The notes under the pieces were generated by a model. The model ran no database searches, was not told where the DNA came from, and saw only the letters and a list, made by a program, of their open reading frames with translations. This document shows positions 25,437 to 37,612 of a DNA stretch of 64,000 nt, in pieces. The stretch is from contig NZ_CP082269.1 of NCBI RefSeq assembly GCF_019880405.1, positions 434,001-498,000 on the forward strand, read 5' to 3'. The DNA comes from Enterobacter sp. C2 (lineage in GTDB: Bacteria; Pseudomonadota; Gammaproteobacteria; Enterobacterales; Enterobacteriaceae). Made by a program: the position numbers and the translations under genes. How positions within the stretch are numbered: the first letter of the stretch is position 1; every line of letters starts with the position of its first letter.

Positions 25437-25937
25437 ATGGATTTGTCACAGCTCACTCCACGCCGTCCATATCTGCTGCGCGCATTCTATGAATGGCTGC
25501 TGGATAACCAGCTCACGCCGCACCTGGTGGTAGACGTGACGTTGCCTGGCGTACGTGTGCCGATGGAGTACGCCCGAGACGGACAGATCGTTCTCAACAT
25601 CGCCCCGCGTGCGGTAGGGAACCTTGAGCTGGCGAACGACGAAGTGCGTTTCAACGCGCGCTTCGGCGGCGTGCCGCGCCAGGTTTACGTGCCGCTGGCT
25701 GCCGTGCTGGCTATCTACGCCCGTGAAAACGGCGCAGGTACCATGTTCGAGCCGGAAGCGGCCTACGATGGCGAAGCGGTTACCGTCAACGACGATGATG
25801 AAACGGCAACGGCTGAAAGCGAAACCGTGATGTCGGTGATCGACGGCGACAAGCCCGATCACGTTGACGATGACAACGAGCCCGATAACGATCCACCGCC
25901 GCGCGGTGGCCGTCCGGCGCTGCGCGTCGTGAAGTAA
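25437..25937 (+). CDS. sspB: ClpXP protease specificity-enhancing factor SspB
   Basis: Dimeric adaptor that binds ssrA-tagged peptides from stalled ribosomes and N-RseA fragments and hands them to ClpXP. The 166-residue protein has the folded peptide-binding domain (about 5-115), an acidic disordered linker rich in Asp and Glu, and the C-terminal ClpX-binding motif GRPALRVVK. This domain order is the family's. It forms an operon with sspA closed by a terminator. Confidence 0.97.
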   Translation: MDLSQLTPRRPYLLRAFYEWLLDNQLTPHLVVDVTLPGVRVPMEYARDGQIVLNIAPRAVGNLELANDEVRFNARFGGVPRQVYVPLAAVLAIYARENGAGTMFEPEAAYDGEAVTVNDDDETATAESETVMSVIDGDKPDHVDDDNEPDNDPPPRGGRPALRVVK

Positions 25938-25941
25938 TCCC

Positions 25942-25965
25942 ACAGGCCCCTCGGGGCCTGTTTTG
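25942..25965 (+). terminator. Terminator of sspAB
   Basis: Stem ACAGGCCC/GGGCCTGT (25942-25949 with 25954-25961), loop CTCG, followed by TTTTGCTTT. Confidence 0.85.
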
Positions 25966-26040
25966 CTTTCTGCCCCTTTTCGCCACCTCTGACTTCCTGT
26001 GTTATGATGAATTGTTCTCCCTTTCCGGCACCGGACTGCT

Positions 26041-26823
26041 ATGAAACCAATTGATCTTAAAGCTGAAAACTCAACGGAAATGCCTGGCCGCACGCTGCGA
26101 CGCCGTCCGCTTGCGCGCAAAAAGCTCTCTGAAATGGTGGAAGAGGAGCTGGAGCAAATGATCCGTCGGAAAGAGTTTGCCCAGGGGGAGCAACTGCCTT
26201 CCGAGCGCGAGTTAATGGAGTTTTTCAACGTTGGCCGTCCCTCTGTACGTGAGGCGCTGGCGGCGCTGAAGCGTAAGGGGCTGGTACAGATTAACAACGG
26301 CGAGCGCGCGCGTGTCTCCATGCCGTCTGCCGATACCATCATTAGCGAACTCTCCGGCATGGCGAAAGATTTTCTGACTCAGCCCGGCGGTATCGCCCAT
26401 TTTGAGCAGCTGCGGTTGTTCTTTGAGTCCAGTCTCGTGCGCTACGCCGCAGAGTATGCCAGCGATGAACAGATCGAACGGCTAACAAAAGCACTGGAGA
26501 TTAACAGTCAGTCGCTTGATGACAACACGCTGTTCATTCGATCCGATGTTGATTTTCACCGTGTGCTGGCAGAGATCCCCGGTAACCCGATCTTTATGGC
26601 GATCCACGTCGCATTGCTCGACTGGCTGATTGCCGCGCGGCCTAAAGTGGCAGATCCAGAGCTATATCAGCACAACGACGTTAGCTATCGACAGCACATC
26701 GCGATCGTGGATGCGATCCGCCGTCGCGATCCCGATGAAGCCGATCGGGCGTTGCAAACCCACCTCAACAGCGTTTCTGCTACCTGGCATGCTTTCGGCC
26801 AACGCGCCAAAGCCAAAAAATAA
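26041..26823 (+). CDS. nanR: Sialic acid-responsive repressor NanR
   Basis: GntR/FCD-family repressor of sialic acid genes, released by N-acetylneuraminate. The 260-residue product has an N-terminal extension, a winged helix (about 30-100, with [25 protein letters not shown] split over the recognition helix) and the helical FCD effector domain with metal-binding histidines. It lies directly upstream of nanA, and a triple GGTATA operator sits between them. E. coli has dcuD between sspB and nanR; here nanR follows sspB directly. Confidence 0.95.
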   Translation: MKPIDLKAENSTEMPGRTLRRRPLARKKLSEMVEEELEQMIRRKEFAQGEQLPSERELMEFFNVGRPSVREALAALKRKGLVQINNGERARVSMPSADTIISELSGMAKDFLTQPGGIAHFEQLRLFFESSLVRYAAEYASDEQIERLTKALEINSQSLDDNTLFIRSDVDFHRVLAEIPGNPIFMAIHVALLDWLIAARPKVADPELYQHNDVSYRQHIAIVDAIRRRDPDEADRALQTHLNSVSATWHAFGQRAKAKK

Positions 26824-26887
26824 CCTCCCTTTAGTGAAGTAGATCGCAATATAAGCGTTCTGGATAGGATCGCTGCGTAATCGTTCT

Positions 26888-26910
26888 GGTATAACAGGTA
26901 TAAAGGTATA
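26888..26910. promoter_or_regulatory. NanR operator: three GGTATA repeats
   Basis: Direct repeats GGTATA occur at 26888-26893, 26897-26902 and 26905-26910, 33 bases before the nanA start. This is the known NanR operator form of E. coli, where cooperating NanR dimers bind and block the promoter. Confidence 0.92.
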
Positions 26911-26945
26911 TCTTTAAAACAGAACCATTATCAATTGAGGTAGCT

Positions 26946-27839
26946 ATGGCAATGCAATTACGTGGCGTAATGGCCGCACTTCTGACGCCGTTTAACAGCC
27001 AGCAGATGCTGGATCAAGAGAGCCTGAGCCGTCTGGTTCAGTTCAATATTCAGCAAGGCATTGATGGTCTTTATGTCGGCGGTTCGACGGGGGAGGCCTT
27101 TGTACAAAGCCTTGCCGAACGCGAGCAGGTAATGGAGATCGTGGCGGAAGAGGCGAAGGGAAAAATAACGTTAATCGCCCACGTGGGCTGCGTCAGTACA
27201 GCGGAAAGCCAACGGCTTGCTACCGCTGCCGCTCGCGTTGGCTTCGACGCCGTGTCCGCGGTCACACCGTTTTACTACCCCTTCAGCTTTGAGGAACATT
27301 GCGATCATTACCGTGCAATTATTGATTCTGCCGATGGTTTACCGATGGTGGTGTACAACATCCCGGCGCTGAGCGGCGTTAAATTGACGCTTGATCAGAT
27401 CGCTACGCTGGTTACCCTACCGGGCGTTGCTGCCCTAAAGCAAACCTCTGGCGATCTCTTCCAGATGGAGCAGATCCGTCGCGCGCATCCGGATCTGGTG
27501 CTCTACAACGGTTACGACGAGATCTTTGCTTCTGGCCTTCTCGCAGGCGCAGACGGTGGGATCGGCAGTACCTACAACATTATGGCCTGGCGCTATCAGG
27601 CGATTGCGAAAGCGGTGCGCGAAGGGGATAACGCCACCGCGCAACGCCTGCAAAGCGAATGCAACAAGGTCATTGACCTGTTAATCAAGGTAGGCGTCTT
27701 CCGTGGCCTGAAGACGGTTCTGCATTATATGGACGTGGTCTCCGTGCCGCTGTGCCGCAAACCGTTTGCGCCGGTAGACGAAAAATTTGCGCCAGCGTTA
27801 AAAGCTCTGGCAGAGCAACTGATGGCGGAAAAACGCTAA
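26946..27839 (+). CDS. nanA: N-acetylneuraminate lyase
   Basis: Class I aldolase that splits N-acetylneuraminate into N-acetylmannosamine and pyruvate, the first step of sialic acid use. The 297-residue protein has the DHDPS/NAL TIM barrel with the GGSTGE motif (45-50), Tyr137 in VVYNIPA and the Schiff-base Lys165 in AALKQTSGD; all agree with E. coli NanA numbering. It is the first structural gene of nanATEK, under the NanR operator. A REP element separates it from nanT. Confidence 0.98.
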   Translation: MAMQLRGVMAALLTPFNSQQMLDQESLSRLVQFNIQQGIDGLYVGGSTGEAFVQSLAEREQVMEIVAEEAKGKITLIAHVGCVSTAESQRLATAAARVGFDAVSAVTPFYYPFSFEEHCDHYRAIIDSADGLPMVVYNIPALSGVKLTLDQIATLVTLPGVAALKQTSGDLFQMEQIRRAHPDLVLYNGYDEIFASGLLAGADGGIGSTYNIMAWRYQAIAKAVREGDNATAQRLQSECNKVIDLLIKVGVFRGLKTVLHYMDVVSVPLCRKPFAPVDEKFAPALKALAEQLMAEKR

Positions 27840-27845
27840 CGCACT

Positions 27846-27871
27846 GCCGGATGGCGCTTTGCTTATCCGGC
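27846..27871. repeat. REP element between nanA and nanT
   Basis: A single REP-type palindrome with arms GCCGGAT and ATCCGGC lies 6 bases after the nanA stop. It probably stabilises the nanA part of the operon mRNA. Confidence 0.85.
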
Positions 27872-27902
27872 AAAACGACAGAGAAATCGTCGGGAGAGTG
27901 AA

Positions 27903-29393
27903 ATGAGTACTTCTACCCAAAGCATCCCGTGGTATCGCCATCTTAGTCGCCCTCAGTGGCGCGCCTTCTCTGCCGCCTGGCTGGGATATCTGCTTGATGG
28001 CTTCGATTTTGTGTTAATTGCATTAGTTCTAACAGAAGTAAAAAGTGAGTTTGGCCTGACGACCGTGGAGGCGGCAAGCCTGATTTCGGCCGCCTTTATT
28101 TCGCGTTGGTTCGGCGGTCTGCTGCTGGGGGCGATGGGCGATCGCTACGGGCGTAAGCTGGCGATGATCACCAGCATCGTGCTTTTCTCCTTTGGCACGT
28201 TGGCCTGCGGTTTTGCGCCGGGCTACATCACGCTGTTTATTGCCAGGATGGTTATTGGCATGGGAATGGCGGGCGAGTACGGCTCCAGTGCGACCTACGT
28301 GATTGAAAGCTGGCCAAAACATCTGCGCAATAAGGCGAGCGGTTTTCTTATCTCTGGCTTCTCCGTCGGTGCCGTGTTGGCCGCGCAAGTGTATAGCCTT
28401 GTCGTGCCCCTGTGGGGCTGGCGTGCGCTGTTCTTTCTCGGCATCTTGCCTATCGTGTTTGCGCTGTGGCTGCGCAAAAACATACCTGAAGCAGAAGACT
28501 GGAAAGCGAAACATGAAGGCAAAGCGCCGGTGCGAACCATGGTCGATACTCTTTATCGCGGGAAATACCGCGTCATCAATATCGTGATGACGCTGTTTGC
28601 CGGAACGGCACTGTGGTTCTGCTTTGCCGGTGAACTAAACAACGCAGGGCTGATCGTGATCCTGGGGCTGCTGTGTACCGCTGTATTTGTCAGCTTTATG
28701 GTGCAAAGCAGCGGCAAACGCTGGCCCACGGGCGTCACGCTGATGGTTGTCGTGCTGTTTGCCTTCCTCTACTCATGGCCCATTCAGGCATTGCTGCCTA
28801 CCTGGCTTAAAACCGACCTGGGGTATGATCCGTCAACGGTGGCGCAGGTGCTGTTCTTCAGCGGATTCGGTGCGGCCATAGGCTGCTGCACGGGTGGCTT
28901 CCTCGGCGACTGGCTCGGTACGCGTAAAGCTTATGTCTACAGTCTGCTGGCCTCGCAACTGCTGATTATCCCTGTCTTTGCGATCGGCGGCACAAATCTC
29001 TGGGTGTTGGCCTTGCTACTCTTTTTCCAGCAGATGCTGGGACAGGGGATCTCAGGAATATTACCCAAACTGATCGGTGGCTATTTTGATACTGGCCAGC
29101 GTGCTGCCGGGCTGGGTTTTACCTACAACGTGGGGGCATTGGGTGGGGCGATTGCGCCGGTGATCGGGGCCTTGCTGGCACAGAATATGGAGCTCGGTAC
29201 GGCACTGGGTTCGCTCTCCTTTGGCCTGACGTTTGTCGTGATCCTGCTTATCGGTCTGGATATGCCCTCCCGCGTACAGCGCTGGCTGAGGCCGGAAGCC
29301 TTGCGAACGCATGACGCTATTGACGGCAAACCGCTGAGTGGCGCAGTGCCTTTCAGCGTCAGCAAAAGTCGGCTGATCAAACACAAAGGATAA
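27903..29393 (+). CDS. nanT: Sialic acid:H+ symporter NanT
   Basis: Major facilitator of the sialate:H+ symporter group that imports N-acetylneuraminate across the inner membrane. The 496-residue protein has the MFS loop motif [10 protein letters not shown] (about 77-86), the sequence [15 protein letters not shown] in the first helix and about 14 membrane segments, two more than ordinary MFS carriers, as known for NanT. Length equals the E. coli protein. It is followed 4 bases later by nanE. Confidence 0.97.
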   Translation: MSTSTQSIPWYRHLSRPQWRAFSAAWLGYLLDGFDFVLIALVLTEVKSEFGLTTVEAASLISAAFISRWFGGLLLGAMGDRYGRKLAMITSIVLFSFGTLACGFAPGYITLFIARMVIGMGMAGEYGSSATYVIESWPKHLRNKASGFLISGFSVGAVLAAQVYSLVVPLWGWRALFFLGILPIVFALWLRKNIPEAEDWKAKHEGKAPVRTMVDTLYRGKYRVINIVMTLFAGTALWFCFAGELNNAGLIVILGLLCTAVFVSFMVQSSGKRWPTGVTLMVVVLFAFLYSWPIQALLPTWLKTDLGYDPSTVAQVLFFSGFGAAIGCCTGGFLGDWLGTRKAYVYSLLASQLLIIPVFAIGGTNLWVLALLLFFQQMLGQGISGILPKLIGGYFDTGQRAAGLGFTYNVGALGGAIAPVIGALLAQNMELGTALGSLSFGLTFVVILLIGLDMPSRVQRWLRPEALRTHDAIDGKPLSGAVPFSVSKSRLIKHKG

Positions 29394-29397
29394 CGTG

Positions 29398-30087
29398 ATG
29401 TCATTGATTGAAATGCTTAGCCAAAAGAGAGCGGCACAGGGCGGATTGATTGTCTCCTGCCAGCCGGTGCCAGCAAGTCCGATGGACAGGCCAGAAATTG
29501 TCGCGGCGATGGCGCAGGCGGCAGAGCAGGCTGACGCCGTGGCGGTACGCATAGAAGGGATCGCGAACCTGCGGGCCGCGCGTCCGCTGCTCTCGGTTCC
29601 GGTGATTGGCATTATTAAGCGCGATCTGCCTGATTCGCCGGTGCGCATCACCCCCTTTCTTGAAGATGTGGATGCGCTGGTGGCGGCGGGAGCCGACATT
29701 ATTGCTTTTGATGGCACCGATCGCGTCCGGCCGATAACGCGGGAAGCCATTGTGGCGCGGATCCATCATCACCAACGGTTGGCTATGGCGGACTGCGCTT
29801 CCCTTGAGGATGGAGGCTATTGTCAGCGGCTCGGGGCAGAGCTGATAGGCTCTACGCTTTCAGGTTACCTGACGCCAGATACGCCCATCGATCCCGACCT
29901 GGCGCTGGTGCGTGCCTTAAGCGATGCGGGATGCCGCGTAATTGCTGAAGGTCGGTACAACTCACCGGCGCTGGCGGCGCAGGCGATGCAACACGGGGCA
30001 TGGGCCGTCACTGTCGGCTCAGCAATCACCCGCCTTGAACATATCTGCCAGTGGTTTAATCACGCCATGCGTGAGGCGGTGAAATGA
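29398..30087 (+). CDS. nanE: N-acetylmannosamine-6-phosphate 2-epimerase
   Basis: Converts N-acetylmannosamine-6-phosphate to N-acetylglucosamine-6-phosphate, which then enters amino sugar catabolism. The 229-residue product is a TIM barrel with [11 protein letters not shown] (about 15-25), [11 protein letters not shown] and [15 protein letters not shown], the NanE signature. A GTG at 29395 is also in frame, but the ATG at 29398 gives the family N-terminus MSLI. Its stop overlaps the nanK start by four bases (ATGA). Confidence 0.96.
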   Translation: MSLIEMLSQKRAAQGGLIVSCQPVPASPMDRPEIVAAMAQAAEQADAVAVRIEGIANLRAARPLLSVPVIGIIKRDLPDSPVRITPFLEDVDALVAAGADIIAFDGTDRVRPITREAIVARIHHHQRLAMADCASLEDGGYCQRLGAELIGSTLSGYLTPDTPIDPDLALVRALSDAGCRVIAEGRYNSPALAAQAMQHGAWAVTVGSAITRLEHICQWFNHAMREAVK

Positions 30088-30953
30088 CGACGCTGGCCAT
30101 TGATATCGGCGGCACGAAGCTGGCTGCGGCCCTGGTAGAGGGCCAAACCATCACAGCACGCAGGGAGTGCGCCACGCCCGCCAGTCAGACGCCGCAGGCT
30201 CTCCAGCAGGCGTTGCATTCGCTGGTCGCACCTTTCAGGGCGCAGGCCGATCGGGTGGCGGTGGCCTCGACGGGGATCATCCACAATAGTGTCCTGACAT
30301 CCATCAACCCCTCTAACCTGGGCGGGCTAGCGCAGTTTCCGCTGGTCGGGTTTCTCTCTGCGATAACGGACTTACCCGTAATGGCAATGAATGATGCTCA
30401 GGCTGCGGCCTGGGCGGAGTTTTGTGCCTTGCCTGGCGAGGACGATATGGTGTTTCTGACGGTCTCCACCGGCGTAGGAGGCGGAGTGGTGCTCAACGGA
30501 CAACTACTTATGGGCAACAGTGGGCTGGCCGGGCACCTGGGTCATACGCTGGCCGATCCTGCTGGCCCCCATTGCGGCTGCGGGCGGCGAGGCTGCGTTG
30601 AGGCCATTGCGTCGGGGCGCGGCATTGCCGCGCTGGCAAAGGATGAGCTGGCCGGGCTGGATGCCAAAGCAATATTTATGCTTGCGGCACAGGGGGTTCC
30701 CCAGGCGCGTGAGCTAGTAGCAAATTCCGCCCGCACGCTGGCGCGTCTTATTGCGGACGTGAAGGCCATTACCGACTGTCAGATAGTGGTAGTTGGGGGC
30801 AGCGTTGGGCTGGCAGAGGGCTATCTACCGCAGGTTGCAGACTTCCTGGCGCAGGAGCCTTCGGTGTATCAGGTCTCTTTGCGGGCAGCACACTACCGTC
30901 ATGATGCCGGGCTATTGGGCGCGGCGCTGTTAGCACAAGGAGAGTGGTTATGA
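30084..30953 (+). CDS. nanK: N-acetylmannosamine kinase
   Basis: ROK-family sugar kinase that phosphorylates N-acetylmannosamine with ATP, giving the substrate of NanE. The 289-residue product has the phosphate motif [11 protein letters not shown] (6-16), [12 protein letters not shown] and the ROK zinc-site pattern [10 protein letters not shown] followed by [12 protein letters not shown]. Length is within two residues of the E. coli enzyme. Its TGA stop overlaps the ATG of the nanQ remnant. Confidence 0.96.
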   Translation: MTTLAIDIGGTKLAAALVEGQTITARRECATPASQTPQALQQALHSLVAPFRAQADRVAVASTGIIHNSVLTSINPSNLGGLAQFPLVGFLSAITDLPVMAMNDAQAAAWAEFCALPGEDDMVFLTVSTGVGGGVVLNGQLLMGNSGLAGHLGHTLADPAGPHCGCGRRGCVEAIASGRGIAALAKDELAGLDAKAIFMLAAQGVPQARELVANSARTLARLIADVKAITDCQIVVVGGSVGLAEGYLPQVADFLAQEPSVYQVSLRAAHYRHDAGLLGAALLAQGEWL

Positions 30954-31015
30954 TAGTGGGAGAGGTGCAGTCGCGGGTGGGTTCCGGCTTACCTGCTGTA
31001 TGGCTAGCCGCATAA
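30950..31015 (+). pseudogene. nanQ: Truncated remnant of nanQ (sialic acid anomerase, YhcH family)
   Basis: An ATG overlapping the nanK stop (ATGA) opens a frame of only 21 codons, [20 protein letters not shown] plus A, then TAA. E. coli NanQ (154 residues) starts MMMGEVQSLPSAGLHPAL, so the first 16 or so codons are recognisable and the rest is gone. The stop is immediately followed by the gltBD terminator of the opposite strand. The simplest reading is a deletion that removed about 90 per cent of nanQ plus the DNA up to gltD. NanQ speeds opening of sialic acid pyranose rings; its loss should slow but not abolish growth on sialate. The match rests on my memory of the E. coli sequence. Confidence 0.75.
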
Positions 31016-31045
31016 AAAAAGCCGGAGGGCGTTTACCCATCCGGC
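31014..31045 (-). terminator. Terminator of gltBD
   Basis: On the - strand a stem GCCGGA/TCCGGC (31040-31045 with 31021-31026), extended by inner GGG/CCC pairs, is followed by seven T. It lies 7 bases beyond the gltD stop. Confidence 0.88.
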
Positions 31046-31052
31046 TCGTTGT

Positions 31053-32480
<1,428 letters not shown>

Positions 32481-35400
32481 TTACTGCGCCTGCACGCGCA
32501 ACTCTGCGGCGCTGCGACTACGGTGACCCAACAGGGCTTTAACATCGCTGGACTTCGGCTTAACCAGCGCAAACTTCGCTGCGAAGGTAGGCCAGTGCGC
32601 CAGAATCTCTTCTCCCCGCGAGGAGCCTGTATGCTGCACATGCTCGGTGATCAGGCCGCGGAGGTGCTCTTCATGGATCGCGAGGTCGTCGACGCTCAGC
32701 ACTTCCACCAGCTCCGGGTTCACGCGTTTGCGGAACTCGCCATCTTCATCCAGCACGTAGGCGAAGCCGCCGGTCATGCCTGCACCAAAGTTAACGCCGG
32801 TCTTGCCGAGAATACAGACGATGCCGCCGGTCATGTACTCACAGCCGTTGTCGCCAATGCCTTCCACCACGGTGATCGCCCCGGAGTTACGTACCCCGAA
32901 ACGTTCGCCCGCGCGGCCTGCGGCGTACAGACGACCCCCGGTCGCGCCGTACAGGCAGGTATTACCGATAATGCTCGCCTCATGGCTACGGAAGGCCGAG
33001 CCAACCGGCGGACGCACCGCCAGCAGACCGCCTGCCATGCCTTTACCGACGTAGTCGTTGGCATCCCCGGTCAGGTACAGCTCAACGCCGCCCGCGTTCC
33101 ACACGCCGAAGCTCTGGCCTGCGGTGCCGCTGAAGTGGGCTTTGATCGGATCAGACGCCAGGCCCTGATCGCCATGCGTCTGGGCAATGTAGCCGGAGAG
33201 CGATGCGCCTACCGAACGATCGGTGTTGCGAATATCAAACCAGAAGGTTTTGCTCTGGCGATCGTCGACAAACGGCCTGGCCTGGTTCAGCAGCTGGGCA
33301 TTGAGCACCCCGTTATCAAACGGCGGGTTGTGCTCGGTGCAGTGGAGCGCTTTGCCTGGGTGCGGCTCGGCGGTCTCCAGCAGCTTAGAGAGATCCAGCT
33401 TCTGCTGTTTGGCGGTGAAGCCCTCCAGCGCGGTGAGCAGATCGGTACGGCCAATCAGGTCTACCAGGCGGGTCACGCCCAGCTGCGCCATCAGCTCCCG
33501 GGTCTCACGGGCGATAAATTCAAAGTAGTTGGTCACTTTGAACGGCAGGCCGTGATAGTGGTTCTTACGCAGCTTTTCGTCCTGGGTTGCAACGCCGGTT
33601 GCGCAGTTGTTCAAGTGGCAAATACGCAGGTATTTACAGCCCAGCGCCACCATCGGGCCGGTGCCGAAGCCAAAGCTCTCTGCACCCAGAATCGCCGCTT
33701 TAATGATGTCTACGCCGGTTTTCAGGCCGCCGTCCACCTGCAGGCGAATCTTGTGGCGCAGGCCGTTCGCCACCAGCGCCTGCTGAGTCTCAACCAGTCC
33801 CAGCTCCCACGGGCAGCCCGCGTATTTTACTGATGAGAGCGGGCTTGCGCCGGTGCCGCCGTCGTAGCCGGCAATGGTGATCAGATCCGCATAGGCTTTT
33901 GCCACGCCGGTGGCGATGGTGCCCACGCCCGGCTCGGAGACCAGCTTCACGGAGATCATCGCCTTGGGATTGACCTGCTTGAGGTCAAAGATCAGCTGGG
34001 CCAGATCCTCAATCGAGTAGATATCGTGGTGCGGCGGCGGGGAGATCAGCGTCACGCCCGGCACCGAGTAGCGCAGCTTAGCAATATACGGGGTCACTTT
34101 ATCCCCCGGCAGCTGGCCGCCTTCCCCAGGCTTCGCGCCCTGGGCCACTTTAATCTGGATCACGTCCGCGTTCACCAGGTAGGCCGGGGTCACGCCGAAG
34201 CGGCCGGAGGCAACCTGTTTGATACGCGACACTTTGTTGGTGCCATAACGAGCCGGATCTTCTCCGCCTTCGCCGGAGTTAGAGTTGCCGCCGATGCTGT
34301 TCATCGCTTCGGCCAGCGCCTCGTGGGCCTCTGGACTCAGCGCACCGATAGACATCGCCGCGGTATCGAAGCGTTTAAACAGCTCGCTGGCGGGCTCTAC
34401 GTCGTCGATGCTTACCGCGTCCGCTGGCGGGTTGATGCGCAGCAGATCGCGCAGCGTAGCCGCCGGGCGCTCGTTGACCAGCTTAGCGTACTGCTGATAG
34501 TCGCTGTACTCGCCGCTCTGTACCGCCTGCTGCAGGGTGCGCACCACGTCCGGGTTATAGGCGTGGTATTCACCGCCGTGCACGTACTTCAGCAGGCCGC
34601 CCTGTTCAAGCGGCTTACGCGCTAGCCAGGCACGCTTCGACAGGTTCAGCAGATCCTGCTGGAAGTCGGCAAAGCCTGCGCCACCGATGCGGCTGATCAC
34701 GCCCTGGAAGCAGAGATCGGCGACCTCGTCATGCAGGCCGACCGCTTCAAACAGCTTCGAGCAGCGGTAAGAGGCCACGGTCGAGATGCCCATTTTGGAC
34801 ATGATTTTGTAAAGGCCTTTGTTGATGCCGTTACGGTAGTTCAGCATCACGTTACGGTAGTTCTTATCGATGGCGTGCGTGTCCACCAGCTTCGCCAGGG
34901 TTTCATAGGCGAGGTACGGGTAGATAGCCGTCGCGCCGAAGCCCAGCAGCACGGCGAAGTGGTGCGGATCGCGGGCGCTGGCGGTTTCAACGATGATGTT
35001 GGCGTCGCAGCGCAGGCTCTTCTCAACGAGACGAGTCTGGATAGCGCCCACCGCCATCGGGGCCGGAACCGGCAGGCGATCTTTGGCAATGTTACGGTCA
35101 GAGAGCACCAGCAGCACCGTGCCGTCGCGCACCATCTGTTCTGCTTTATCACACAGCGCGCTCACCGTCTCTTCCAGCGACGCGGTGTTGACGTCAAAGG
35201 TGATATCCAGCGTGTCGGCCCGGTAGTGGTGCTCCGACATGGTGGTCAGCTGTTTAAAGTCGGAGTAGAGCAGGATCGGCGACTTAAAGGTCAGGCGATG
35301 CGCCTGGCCCTCGGCTTCACAGAAGACGTTCATCTCCCGGCCGATGCTGGTGGCCAGCGACATGACATGCGCTTCGCGCAGCGGATCGATTGGCGGGTTG

Positions 35401-36941
35401 GTGACCTGCGCAAACTGCTGGCGGAAGTAGTCATAAATGATACGCGGCTGGCTGGAGAGCACGGCAAACGGGGTATCGTCACCCATTGAGCCGACCGCCT
35501 CCTGGCCATTTTCGCCCAGCACGCGGACCACGGAATCCAGCTCTTCGGCGCTGTAGTTAAACTGTTTCTGGAAGCTGGCGAGCAGGTCGTCATCCATCTC
35601 ACGGCTGCCCACCGCGTCATCCGGCAGATCTTCAAACGGCACCAGACGGCGGACGTTTTTCTCCATCCACTCTTTATAGGGGTGGCGGCTCTTCAGATCG
35701 TCATCGGTTTCGCGGGAGTGCAGAATACGACCGCCGCGGGTGTCGATCACCATCAGCTCGCCCGGACCCACGCGGCCTTTTTCCACTACTTCGTCTGGCT
35801 GATAATCCCAGATCCCGACTTCTGAGGCGCAGGTGATCAGCTTGTCTTTAGTGATGACGTAGCGCGCCGGGCGCAGACCGTTACGGTCCAGGTTACAGGC
35901 GGCAAAGCGACCGTCGGACATCACGATGCCCGCCGGGCCATCCCACGGCTCCATGTGCATGGAGTTAAAGTCAAAGAAGGCGCGCAGCTCCGGATCCATA
36001 TCCGGGTTGTTCTGCCAGGCCGGTGGCACCAGCAGGCGCATGGCACGGACGATATCCATCCCGCCCGCCAGCAGCAGCTCCAGCATGTTATCCAGCGAGC
36101 TGGAGTCGGAGCCGGTTTCGTTGACGAACGGCGCGGCGTCGTGCAGATCCGGGATCAGCGGCGTCTTGAATTTATAGGTACGCGCGCGCGCCCACTGGCG
36201 GTTACCGGTGATGGTGTTGATCTCACCGTTATGGGCCAGGTAGCGGAACGGCTGAGCCAGCGGCCAGCGCGGTACGGTGTTGGTGGAGAAGCGCTGGTGG
36301 AACAGGCAGATGGCCGACTCCAGGCGCAGGTCCGCAAGATCCAGGTAGAAGCGCGGCAGGTCCGCCGGCATACAGAGACCTTTATAGATGTTGACCAGGT
36401 TAGAGAGGCTACAGACGTAGAACTCTTTATCGTCCTGGAGGCGTTTCTCGATACGGCGGCGCGCGATAAACAGGCGGCGCTCCATATCGCGTGGACGCCA
36501 ACCCGCAGGGGCGTTCACAAAAATTTGCTCAATACGTGGCAGCGAGGAGAGGGCGATTTCACCGAGCACCCCTTCGTTGGTTGGCACATCGCGCCAGCCC
36601 ACGATAGACAGGGTCTCTTGCTGAAGTTCTTCTTCGACGATGCGGCGCGCAGCGGCGGCCTTTTCAGCGTCCTGGTTCAGGAACAGCATGCCCACGGCGT
36701 AATTTTTGGCTAAGCGCCAGCCGCGCTCTTCGGCAACCAGGCGGAAGAAACGGTCAGGTTTTTGCAGCAGCAGGCCGCAACCGTCGCCGGTTTTACCATC
36801 GGCAAGGATCGCACCGCGGTGCTGCATTCGGGCCAGTGCGTGAATAGCGGTACGCACTACCTTGTGGCTAGGTTCGCCTTCTATGTGGGCGATCAGGCCG
36901 AAACCACAGTTATCTCTCTCAAGAGATTTATCGTACAACAT
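32481..36941 (-). CDS. gltB: Glutamate synthase large (alpha) subunit
   Basis: Transfers the amide of glutamine to 2-oxoglutarate. The 1486-residue precursor has an 11-residue propeptide before the nucleophile Cys12 ([15 protein letters not shown]), the class II glutamine amidotransferase domain (to about 430), the central domain, the FMN synthase domain (about 830-1200) with the 3Fe-4S cysteines in [15 protein letters not shown], and the C-terminal GXGXG beta-helix. The ATG at 36941 follows a GGGGAGG ribosome site and an upstream in-frame stop, fixing the start. It is the first gene of gltBD, a unit controlled by Lrp in E. coli. Confidence 0.98.
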   Translation of the reverse strand: MLYDKSLERDNCGFGLIAHIEGEPSHKVVRTAIHALARMQHRGAILADGKTGDGCGLLLQKPDRFFRLVAEERGWRLAKNYAVGMLFLNQDAEKAAAARRIVEEELQQETLSIVGWRDVPTNEGVLGEIALSSLPRIEQIFVNAPAGWRPRDMERRLFIARRRIEKRLQDDKEFYVCSLSNLVNIYKGLCMPADLPRFYLDLADLRLESAICLFHQRFSTNTVPRWPLAQPFRYLAHNGEINTITGNRQWARARTYKFKTPLIPDLHDAAPFVNETGSDSSSLDNMLELLLAGGMDIVRAMRLLVPPAWQNNPDMDPELRAFFDFNSMHMEPWDGPAGIVMSDGRFAACNLDRNGLRPARYVITKDKLITCASEVGIWDYQPDEVVEKGRVGPGELMVIDTRGGRILHSRETDDDLKSRHPYKEWMEKNVRRLVPFEDLPDDAVGSREMDDDLLASFQKQFNYSAEELDSVVRVLGENGQEAVGSMGDDTPFAVLSSQPRIIYDYFRQQFAQVTNPPIDPLREAHVMSLATSIGREMNVFCEAEGQAHRLTFKSPILLYSDFKQLTTMSEHHYRADTLDITFDVNTASLEETVSALCDKAEQMVRDGTVLLVLSDRNIAKDRLPVPAPMAVGAIQTRLVEKSLRCDANIIVETASARDPHHFAVLLGFGATAIYPYLAYETLAKLVDTHAIDKNYRNVMLNYRNGINKGLYKIMSKMGISTVASYRCSKLFEAVGLHDEVADLCFQGVISRIGGAGFADFQQDLLNLSKRAWLARKPLEQGGLLKYVHGGEYHAYNPDVVRTLQQAVQSGEYSDYQQYAKLVNERPAATLRDLLRINPPADAVSIDDVEPASELFKRFDTAAMSIGALSPEAHEALAEAMNSIGGNSNSGEGGEDPARYGTNKVSRIKQVASGRFGVTPAYLVNADVIQIKVAQGAKPGEGGQLPGDKVTPYIAKLRYSVPGVTLISPPPHHDIYSIEDLAQLIFDLKQVNPKAMISVKLVSEPGVGTIATGVAKAYADLITIAGYDGGTGASPLSSVKYAGCPWELGLVETQQALVANGLRHKIRLQVDGGLKTGVDIIKAAILGAESFGFGTGPMVALGCKYLRICHLNNCATGVATQDEKLRKNHYHGLPFKVTNYFEFIARETRELMAQLGVTRLVDLIGRTDLLTALEGFTAKQQKLDLSKLLETAEPHPGKALHCTEHNPPFDNGVLNAQLLNQARPFVDDRQSKTFWFDIRNTDRSVGASLSGYIAQTHGDQGLASDPIKAHFSGTAGQSFGVWNAGGVELYLTGDANDYVGKGMAGGLLAVRPPVGSAFRSHEASIIGNTCLYGATGGRLYAAGRAGERFGVRNSGAITVVEGIGDNGCEYMTGGIVCILGKTGVNFGAGMTGGFAYVLDEDGEFRKRVNPELVEVLSVDDLAIHEEHLRGLITEHVQHTGSSRGEEILAHWPTFAAKFALVKPKSSDVKALLGHRSRSAAELRVQAQ

Positions 36942-37612
36942 ATCAGTGAACCTCCCCAGGCTCTACGTGACTCGCTCATGACCGTGGCGCACAGGCGCAG
37001 AAAGGGCGTGGCGACGGAGCCTACAGGCCTCGCATGTCGCCCTCTATCATCCTTTTCGCTTAGGTCAAACAAGTGTTGAGGACTTGCTTCAGAGGGAATC
37101 TAAATTACTGCATAAATATGGTGAGCAGACTGCTCACCCAGAAAGCTTCCAGCGGATATCCAACTTATCGGGAATCGACACACAGGTCAAATCACAATCT
37201 TATTTATACAAAAATGTGCTAACACAGGGTTAATTGACTGATATTATTGACTATTTAGCTATTTTACAGCCAAGTTACAGTGACGGCGGGCAGAGGCAGA
37301 GTGTGATCTCTCTCACTATAAGAAAGCGCTATTGTTACCGGTATGCGCTGTTTTTTTACATTAATGCGCTATTTTTCGCTGGTTGCGTAGAGTAACCCGC
37401 ATAAAGACACTGTTTTACACTTGCGCAAAAATTGTCGAAAAACAGGCTCGCAATATAAGGAAAAGTAATCAACACGGCGATGAATGAAATAGCGGTAATT
37501 TTGCTTGGTTATGCAAAGAAAATAGCGCCGCTATGACGATTGATCCAGGTCATCGCCGACGGAGGCTAAAAGTGGCAGGCTTGGCCCTTTTTCGAGGGCG
37601 GCCTTTCAGATT
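36942..37612. other. gltB-yhcC divergent regulatory region
   Basis: This 671-base gap lacks a convincing gene. It should hold the gltBD promoter (- strand) with Lrp and IHF sites known from E. coli, and the yhcC promoter (+ strand). The centre (about 37190-37290 and 37420-37530) is AT-rich with A/T tracts, fitting Lrp/IHF binding. On the - strand TTGACC (37185-37190) with GATAAG 15 bases on is a poor promoter match, so I do not assign a start. A sequence TTGATCCAGGTCAT (37539-37552) loosely resembles an FNR site. Confidence 0.4.

Noticed and set aside
32523-33833. Open frame of 436 codons on the + strand, inside gltB
   Set aside because: It is antisense to the FMN domain of a highly conserved gene; such long frames arise from GC-rich codon bias, and the translation shows no recognisable domain.
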